In this document: piece after piece, positions 56,561 to 64,000 of the stretch
How positions within the stretch are numbered: the stretch's first letter is position 1
How the letters are laid out: every line of letters starts with the position of its first letter
Origin: Cristatella mucedo
Taxonomy: Eukaryota; Bryozoa; Phylactolaemata; Cristatellidae
Assembly (NCBI GenBank): GCA_009760855.2
Contig: WPIO01000073.1
Location: 1,537,501 to 1,601,500, forward strand
Length of the DNA: 64,000 nucleotides
Direction of reading: 5' to 3'
Notes under the pieces: model-generated
What the model was told of the DNA's origin: nothing
What the model saw: the letters and a program-made list of their open reading frames with translations, nothing else
The model's database searches: none
Translations under genes and position numbers: made by a program

Positions 56561-56620
56561 GGGCTCGCTGTGCATGTTGTGGGCTCGCTGTGCATGTTGT
56601 GGGCTCGCTGTGCATGTTGC
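56561..56620. repeat. 20-bp tandem repeat, three copies, in the ATPase 3' UTR
   Basis: GGGCTCGCTGTGCATGTTGT repeats from 56561, beginning 62 bp after the ATPase stop codon, so it is probably transcribed. The unit is almost perfect. Confidence 0.93.
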
Positions 56621-57184
56621 TGTGCTCTTGCTCTGTACTAAAGCAAAAGCCCAGAACCTCGGTCTGCAGGCTGTGGCTATCACAAGATTCGCGTCAGTTT
56701 GGACGCATTTTTGAATAATAGATTGTGGCTTGACAATGGCTAACAAAGTGAGGCTGCCTACTTGCATAGCACTTTGGTTAACGTCTAGAATGAGCTAAGC
56801 CACTTAGTTAACCGATTAGCACCGCATCATCCTTCTCATGTTGCCTTCATTTAGCTAGACTCCTCCAACGAACGTAGCGTTTGCTGCAAGTAGCGCTTGG
56901 TATGATTTTTCTGCTGCAAAAACGGGGGAACTTGCCGTTGAGCAGACGAAGTGAAAACAGTGGACTTGAAAATACCACCAATTCATGGCTAAAGTTAGGG
57001 CCTCAATCGTGCTTATTAATGTCCCGATTAGCCACAGCGCATTTAGCGTCTCGTGAAGATCTTGCATAAAATCCGAGAAGACTGTGAACAATAACACCAT
57101 AAAGGGCAAAGTTTGTAGGCTTGGGAGCTGTTGGTACAGAACCGTTAAGGTGTGTGCGACGCTGACCGCATCTACCGGGCCACC
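56621..57184. other. ATPase 3' UTR / 3' flank
   Basis: No canonical AATAAA noticed before about 58171, so the poly(A) site is uncertain; a variant signal may be used. Nothing else recognised. Confidence 0.4.
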
Positions 57185-57320
57185 ACTATGGTTCGGCACT
57201 GTGGTTAAGGTGCTCGTCTTTAACGACTGAGGTCGTAGGCTCGAGACCCGAGGCGTACGCGATGCGCCTGATTAAGTTCTCTTAGGGTGCTATATAAATG
57301 AATTGGATTTGAATTAAAGG
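57185..57320 (+). mobile_element. SINE-1
   Basis: GTTCGGCACTGTGGTTAAGG then TGCTCGTC (A-box side), GGTCGTAGGCTCGAGACCC (B-box), GCGCCTGATTAAGTTCTC and TTAGGGTGCTATATAAATG. The clearest full-length copy, ending in AATTGGATTTGAATT. Confidence 0.75.
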
Positions 57321-59129
57321 ACATATAATTGGGCTCTCAGTTTCTGTACAAGGTTAATTATTAAGTTTGTGTAACAGGATGCTCAATTGCAGCTCATGAC
57401 GTTCTTGAACTTGATGACCACGTCAGCCTGTCATTTTGTTTCAGATGCTGAAAAAGAAATCAATATATTTGACATGTAGAAATTGGAATAAGACCAGAAA
57501 TTTAATTATATAAGGACATGTAAAGTTATACTTAATATAGACCATAATCAATCTAAGATACGTAGAAAAAAAATAAGGTGAGCACAGCTTTTAATCCCAT
57601 TTTCTAGTCTATCGAAGGATTTTTAGCCAAGCTGTGACATTTGCAAGGTAACTAAAAGGGCTGTTGGGAAAAAACAATGGATGGTGTAGAAGCATAAAAA
57701 TGATGACAAAGAAGGCCGAGCCAATAGGTTTATATTCATACAAATCTGAAGCAAATTCCAAGGAGCTTGTACCACAGATTTTGCGTTGATCGAATCGTCA
57801 TTAACCTACTTGTGACATTTGCAAGACATATGGAAAAAATATTGACTAACTGTAGGTTTTTATCAAACCAATTCAACATACTAATGTCTAATATATGGGA
57901 GAGATCCTGGAGTGATGATCAAGCGCAAGTAATCATAAATTCCAAATGTTTCACTATTGTCGGAGGTATGCCAAAAGCATGATACAATGGCCGTGGTGGA
58001 ATCAAGAGACTGACAATGGGGCTGAGCGCTGGAAGTCAATAAAAGCTAGCTAAGAAATGCATGAGCTATTCATTGCACAAATAATTCAATGAATAGATAA
58101 ATTAGATAAATCGCGCACATTTAGGAATACGTCAACCTTACCAGCCAACCTTGCAACGCAAAACCATGCAAATAAAGCTTTATATCGGCCGTCATACATC
58201 TACGTCTCGCTTGCTTTGGCCGAGCTGTCGCCTAAGCGAATCGCAGGGATTGTAAATGAATTTTTAAAACGGCATGAGGGAGAAGTTTAAAATCACCTAA
58301 TTACTCTTGAATATAATTAAATTGACATTTTTGAAAAATTCCCAGTGAAAGACGCATTCGTACGATGTAGTACAGGTACTATGTACATGTGCGTGGCGCG
58401 CCGACGAACGACCGACCGAGACCGAGTGACAGCATGGCATGAACAAAATGGCCCCTGCCAGACACCGGATCCTCTGTCCCAGGATTCATTAGGTGAGGTG
58501 ATGACAAGACTCCTAAACCACCGCAGTCCCGGCGGCAGTATATTACATTACCTTGAACGACTGCATTGTTAAGGGTTTGTATGGAGCATAACTCGACAAA
58601 TGTAAACTTTCGCATGGAGACCAAAAAAACTGAGTAGGATAGGTAGCCGTTCGCCGATGCTTGCTGGCGTCCGTCTCGGCATTGTATTTACAGTAACTCA
58701 TATTATTGAGTTCGGTGTACTACTTCCAGTATAAACTTGCCTTTCAAAAGAATGTTGTTTAGCATATTACTGTCATTTTTTAAACCTGGATGACCAAACT
58801 ATTTTTTGGATTGATGTGACGAGCACCTGGAGTACTCAAAGTAAGCACTTTTGTAGGCACTTACTGTTGCCGTGCAAAGAAAACGGTACTGCTCATGCCA
58901 ACTAAAAGCGTGCTCAGTGCCAATCACTGCGCCAGTATCACTTGAAACCGGCGAGGCCAAGTAATTGTCACACTGTCACGCCAACGATCATCATCTTAAT
59001 AAAGAAACTTTTTACTATCAGAATATTACTGAATTTAAAAAGCAGAATTGCGAAACCATTTTACCAAGTGCTTGATTTTACCAAGTTTTTTTCCAAGTGA
59101 TACGTATTTGACTGCATTTATTGATTATT
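57321..59129. other. intergenic, nothing recognised
   Basis: AT-rich; short ORFs only. AATAAA at 58171. No repeat copy identified. Confidence 0.45.
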
Positions 59130-59825
59130 TTGACATCCCGTCTTGACTTCTGTAACTCACACCTTGCTGGTCTACCGGCCTCTGCAATCAGGTTCTTGCA
59201 GCCGGTACAAAACTCTGCAGCTTGACTTGTCTGCCGTGAGCGTCGCAGTTGCTACATCTCACCATTTCCCGCCAACCTGCACGGCCTACCAGTCAAGCAA
59301 CGCATCAACTTCAAGGTGTTGTGGCTCACTTTTAGGTGTCTTAATTCTTTGGCTCCAGCCTAGCTATCAGATCTGCTGCCCCACCTGGCCAAGCATCATA
59401 CCACCAGCTTTTCGGAAAATGTTTACCTATACCTCGTGCAAACTTCAAATTCTTTGGAGACCCTGCCTTTAGTTTGTACGCTCCCAAAGCCTGGAACTCA
59501 CTTATAACTAGCGTCACGACATCCCCTGACTTCACCATTATAAAAAGAAATAACAAACGCACCAATTTATGACAGCATTTAGTGGGTCCCTGTGAATCGT
59601 CTTGTGTGTGTTGTTGCCAGCTGAAACTATGCATTCTGTCACTCTCCACACTTGCACACTGACCCTGTGCATGTCACCTCTGACCACGTTATTCTTGCTT
59701 TTTTATCGAGCATGCTATCACTAATAATCCGATCATGTTTCCTTTTCAGAAAATGTAAAGCGCCTAGAATGATGTTGAGCTTTCTGAGGGGTTTTTCTCA
59801 AGTGTTATTACTATGATTATTATCT
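59130..59825 (+). mobile_element. LINE-A 3' part
   Basis: GACATCCCGTCTTGACTTC (SRLDF coding), CTTGCTGGTCTACCGGCC, then RT C-terminus, 3' UTR and TTCTCAAGTGTTATTACTATG tail. Frame broken. Confidence 0.85.
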
Positions 59826-60869
59826 TTTCTTTAGTCCCGCATATTTCCGCTCCTGTTATGCAGCTACTGCAGACGTCCTGGCCCGCTGAAGCTTGACTTC
59901 CGACTCCCAAAGCTTAGCATCTTCACATCCCACGGAGCATTGTGGATCGTGGCCACGCCCACAATGTCGTTCCGCCTCAGCCGACTCCACCCGGCTAACG
60001 GGCGAGCTAAGTACCACCTCATAAGGTGCTGCAGTTGGACAGTATCAGCTGACTAAGATGCATTTAATTGCAACGGGTCCGCTGTGGTCGCGTGAATCGC
60101 TAGTCCTGCAGCGATAGACTTTCTGCTCGTGCATCGGCCTCTACTCACGCTATACACTCGCTCTCTCTCTTTCTCACTCACTTTCTCTTCTCTTCTCTAC
60201 TGGCGCTTCGGAGCTGCTTCCACGACGGCTACTACATCCGCATGTACGCTCGCACATTTGAGTTGCCTGCGTAGAATGCAATAAAGCGTTGTCAACACCA
60301 TAACTCACTTGGTGGGGCGATGTTCATCATTGTCCCGCCGCCATCGTGCGAACGAGCCCGACACCATTTCCTAGATTTAAAATATAGATCAGAGTGCAAC
60401 ATCTTAGCCGGAAGTGGTCTCGATCTAGTAAATTTTGAAATCACTTGCCCCTGTTCAAGGCCTTCCCAAAATGATAAAATGGCTGCGCCATTCAAGCTTT
60501 GGCTCACTGTCACCGCTCTTGGATATGAAGATAAAAATATCTTCTCCCATTCTGCCAACTCACGGTACCTACTTATCCTCTTCGTTGAGCCGGAAGCTCC
60601 GTGCGGCATGTGTGTACCACAATCCTCTTGCTCACTTACGGATTTCGCTATCACCTCGTTGCCACGATGAAAGATTCTTATCGGATAGAAAATTCCCGCT
60701 GAAAAGCACATGGTTTTTATTGAGATAGAAATAGTTCTTTGGTAAATCAAACACTTAGTCTAAGTGACTAGTCCAGTTTCAGATCAAGATTCACACACAC
60801 GCACAAACACACACACACACACACACACAGAGTGAATATAAAGTAGAGGTAAGCTTATTTAAGCTTCAT
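59826..60869. other. intergenic with short (CA)n
   Basis: (CA)n at 60791-60828. ORFs at 60292-60750 on both strands show no motif. Nothing else seen. Confidence 0.4.
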
Positions 60870-60995
60870 TTATACGGCAGAAGTACCGTCTTAGCTATCA
60901 CAACCTATTGCAGTAAGCAATAAAAGATCAACCACTGCAGGACTCTAACCCACGACCGGGTGGTAAAGAGCTAGCTCCTCACTTAGCCTCTGATG
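60870..60995 (-). mobile_element. SINE-2
   Basis: Reverse strand: GGTCGTGGGTTAGAGTCC, TGCAGTGGTTGATCTTTTA, TTGCTTACTGCAATAGG, GTGATAGCTAAGACGG. Confidence 0.7.
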
Positions 60996-61539
60996 CAGTG
61001 CCAAACGCTACTAATATAATATGTTAAGGACGCAAATAAACAATATAAATAGGGAAAACTTGTTTCGTAGACAGCGATTAATGTTCCTGAACAATGCTAT
61101 TTAAGTTTAAGAGTCTCGTTTCTAACTTTTGCGTAAGGCATTGAACCCACCAGCTACTGTGCAAGATAGAACGACAGCTATCAGTTGAAGCAGTTCCCTA
61201 ATGAGTTCCCTTACTTTCGACTCGCAAATTCATTTCAAGAGTTACCCTTTACGGCAGAATTGTTAATATTAATTAATGTTTTCCTCCAGATCCTCAATTT
61301 TTATTAAGCACACTCTAGTGGACTATAGCGGCGTTATATCTATATTTTGCACAACACTCCACGGGTAATTCTTTTGATGATGCACGAAAAACTCATGAGT
61401 AACCTTAGTCGTTGTTGATTTAGTTGTTTCTTTTCGCAATAATAATAATAATACATTGAACAAAGCGCCCTCAAAGATCTCAATCTCTTCAACCTTCTTC
61501 TTAATTATTCTCAATCGTGCTTCCTGTGCAGCAAATGTA
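60996..61539. other. intergenic with LINE-A tail relic (61437-61500, minus)
   Basis: AATAATAATAATAATACATTG then AAAGCGCCCTCAAAGATC is a reversed LINE-A 3' end. The rest is unassigned. Confidence 0.5.
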
Positions 61540-63310
61540 AGCTTCTTAAATATCTTAAATTCTGCTTAAAAATCTCAGCCCGGCAATAAACGAGATTTGT
61601 AATGCTTCTTTGGAAAAAGGAGTCACGCCCAAGTCCTTGAAATCGGCAATCGTTGGACCGATACTTAAAAATCTTGGATTAGATACAGAGGTCCATGCAA
61701 ACTGTCGCCCAGCTTTCCTTCTTCATTTTTCGTCAGATTCTTGAAAGTTGTCGCTAAGCAGCTTATAGCACATATTGAAAGAATGAAATGTTAGAACAAT
61801 TTCATTTGAGGGTTCAAGAGGCATCACTCCCCTGAAACTGCTCTCCTCCGTGTTAACAATGACATCCTATGCAGCAACGATGATGGGAATGTCACTGTCT
61901 AAGCTCTGCTAGATCTATCAGCTGCCGTCGACACCATTGACCACGATGTTATTCTTGAACGATCGAGAACAACGATCGGTCTGGCAGAGGAGGCACTGGC
62001 ATGGTTTAAACCGTACTTTTCTGATCGTATTCAATCCGCGTCGCATGGGGGTCAGGTCTCATCCACGAGACTGGTCAACTGGGGAGTCCCTCAAGGGTTC
62101 ATCCTCGGTCGCTTGCTGTTCTCCATTTATACTCAAATTCTGGGAAAAGGGACTAAGGTCCATGGAATGCGATATCACTTACATGCTGCCGATACTCAGC
62201 TGTATTTGTCATTCAAACCGTCGGAATCTGCTGCAGCGACTGATAAAGTGAATGCTTGCTTTGCTGAAATTTGATCCTGGATGTCAAACAGTTTCTTGAA
62301 ACTAAATGACGGTAAAACTGAACTGCTGCTCATAGAACACCATTAGCGTGTATCTGTATTTGAAGGCTTTGCTCTTCTAATAAGTGATGCTGTTGTACGA
62401 TCATCACTACGTGCTCGAAATTTAGGTATCGTTTTCGATAGCTGCCTAAACGTTAAAAGCTTAATTTAAAAGACTGCTTCTACAGCTAGCCATCGCGTTA
62501 GATCCGTATCTAAGATAAGGAGCTGTCTTCCCCGGTGGATCGCAAAAATTCAGCTAGCTCCTTAGTTCTGTCTCGGCTTGATTATTGTTATTCCCGTTTG
62601 GTTGGGCGATAAAAAAGAAACTAGACTACTGCAAATGGTTATGGCTGCAATGCTAGTTTGCAAGTTCCAGAGGTTTGACCACGTGTCTCCTTTGCCTGTT
62701 ACTCACTCCTGACTTGCGTCAGAACATCCCCTGACTTGACCACATTAAAAAAGAACTAAGAAACACCTATTTAGGACAGCCTTTAGTGGGTCCCTGTGAT
62801 TCGTCCTTCATTTGCTTATGCCACTAACCAGACTTGCATGCCGAACCTGTGCATGTCACCCCTAACCATGTTATTCATGTTGTTTATCACAAGGCCCGCC
62901 ACGGCTTCGCTCCTCAATGCATAACTTAGCTGCTGCACCAGTTTCAACCGTCTTGTGCCCCCAGGTCCTGTATGGACTATAAATTAGCTGTTCCATTTCT
63001 CCGCTTAAAGACCGTTGGTGATAGAAGCTTTAGTTCATTCTTAGGCAACGACAACTACTCTCCTGCTGCAGATCATGGCTCATACTTTTAAGCGGTCCTG
63101 AGCTGCTACTTCTATGCTAATCACTACCTCAACTGCTCCTTGCGACTCTTCTATGCTTCTCACTTTCTCGTTATTGCGTGAGGTGAAGTCTGTTGGCTAC
63201 CGAATGCGTATCGAGAGCGGCTTAGGCAGTGAGTTTGCTATACAAAACTCTCCTGCATAAGACCCATATAATCTTTGAGGAGATACAGACGGAGATACAG
63301 TACCTTAAAT
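61540..63310 (+). mobile_element. LINE-B, RT to 3' end, with nested LINE-A piece
   Basis: Plus-strand frames read SLKSAIVGPILKNLGLDTEV, then DTIDHDVILER, EEALAWFKPYFSDRIQSA, GVPQGFILGRLLFSIYTQ, a degenerate YHLHAADTQL at the catalytic YADD position, and FLKLNDGKTELLLIE. At about 62690 LINE-B stops within RFDHVSPL, a LINE-A 3' fragment intervenes (62700-62893), and LINE-B resumes at AARHGFAPQ-like sequence near 62893, running through the 3' UTR to GACGGAGATACAGTACC. Many stops; inactive. Confidence 0.87.
62700..62893 (+). mobile_element. LINE-A 3' fragment nested in LINE-B
   Basis: ACTTGCGTCAGAACATCCCC, TATTTAGGACAGCCTTTAG, GGGTCCCTGTGATTCGTCC, CCATGTTATTCATGTTG. Lacks the terminal (TTA)n; about 70 bp of LINE-B seem to have been lost at the site. 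Confidence 0.8.
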
Positions 63311-63900
63311 TGATCGTGCAGGTACCAAAACTGCAGGTAACAATAGTGCCGGTACCGACCATGCTAGTACCGATCGCTAAGCTTTGGGATTTTCGCCCGG
63401 GTGTTCCATTAATAGTTATTGTGGAGAAGCCATTCACCTTGGACTTTCAGTGACTTTTTTGTTGGTTTGAGCTCACCCGTAGTACGACTGCTGGTTCGTG
63501 GCACCTGGCACGCACCTGCTTAGTTTTCCGACTCCCTATCTCGTCGGCGCTCAAATTGTTTTCTTACCAACATTTATGGGTAAGAACTGCATCTCTTGTC
63601 TTGAACGTTTTCCGCTACCGGGTTCAAGATAGGGCCTTGATACCGCAAACTTTCTGGCACCTCTGCCGCTTTAGTGTGCAATCCAATGAAACACAAAGGT
63701 TTGTGACATTTAATTGTACTTCATTTGCACATACTGTGTTTGGTTCAAAATTTTTCAATAAAAATTAGCAGGGATTACGATTATATATCATTTAAAATTC
63801 AAATTGTACGCGTGAAAAACAATTGGAGCAGTACCATTATTTAGCATCAACGATCAGCAATAGATTCGTACAAATTAAGAAAGCTTTTAAATTAAAGAAC
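63311..63900. other. unassigned, just past LINE-B
   Basis: 63313-63375 has recurring GGTACC-type words (CAGGTACCAAAACTGCAGG, GCCGGTACCGACC, CTAGTACCG) but no regular period. No gene recognised. Confidence 0.35.
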
Positions 63901-63904
63901 CGCA

Positions 63905-64000
63905 ATTCGGGTTACCTTGTCGTTATTGGCGTGAATGGACAAGATCATCTGAAGTACCTCTGAAATATGGAGTGCCTCAGGGCTCAGTGCTAGGTCCGGT
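63905..64000 (+). mobile_element. LINE RT fragment running off the right edge
   Basis: The final bases encode SEVPLKYGVPQGSVLGP, the conserved RT block before the YADD motif, matching the minus-strand fragment at 44392-44709. The element continues beyond the window. Confidence 0.85.

Noticed and set aside
58345-58572. 75-codon ORF in the 3' flank of the ATPase
   Set aside because: No motif, no flanking splice signals that extend it, composition like chance.

Overview
The window is animal nuclear DNA. Its genes are split into many short exons with GT/AG introns, it holds a C-terminal ETYY Na+/K+-ATPase alpha subunit and a Cdc20/Fizzy activator, and intergenic and intronic DNA is full of non-LTR retrotransposon (LINE) pieces, tRNA-derived SINEs and very long microsatellites. 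Nothing is bacterial or viral. The proteins are clearly metazoan but not vertebrate-like in detail. I cannot place the species; an invertebrate with a large, repeat-rich genome fits.

Three genes can be supported, all on the + strand. (1) At 150-1063 lie the last two exons of a PAP2-superfamily (phospholipid phosphatase or PLPPR-like) membrane protein whose start is left of the window. (2) At 8863-19367 is a complete cdc20/fizzy gene: nine exons, phases consistent at every junction, 473 residues. (3) At 33613-56498 is a complete Na+/K+-ATPase alpha gene: 18 exons, all phases consistent, 1072 residues. A possible extra first coding exon at 25864-25893 in a CpG-rich block would start it earlier.

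Layout: 0-1.1 kb PAP2 gene end; 1.8-3.1 kb a SPIN-like hAT MITE abutting an antisense LINE-A copy; 3.5-8.1 kb GC-rich DNA, the first copy of a duplicated segment, with a LINE-A piece and a (TA)n tract; 8.9-19.4 kb cdc20; 20.6-23.0 kb second copy of the duplicated segment; 23-26.3 kb GC-rich DNA with a 121-bp tandem repeat and a probable CpG-island promoter; 26.5-32.7 kb LINE pieces and microsatellites; 33.6-56.5 kb the ATPase, its introns holding antisense LINE-A and LINE-B, two SINE families, a fold-back element and simple repeats; 56.5-64 kb 3' flank with more LINE/SINE copies, the last running off the right edge.

Two LINE families recur. LINE-A ends in (TTA)n and its last 60 bp or so (motif GCGCTTTATCAAGTG) also form the tail of a tRNA-headed SINE family (SINE-1). 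LINE-B has a 270-bp 3' UTR ending in (ATTAC)n; many 5'-truncated solo copies of that UTR are scattered through introns. The genes have no functional link: cdc20 acts in the cell cycle, the ATPase in ion homeostasis, the PAP2 protein in lipid/membrane biology. I found no operon-like or multi-gene novel system; the points of interest are protein-level departures, the element biology and rearrangements.
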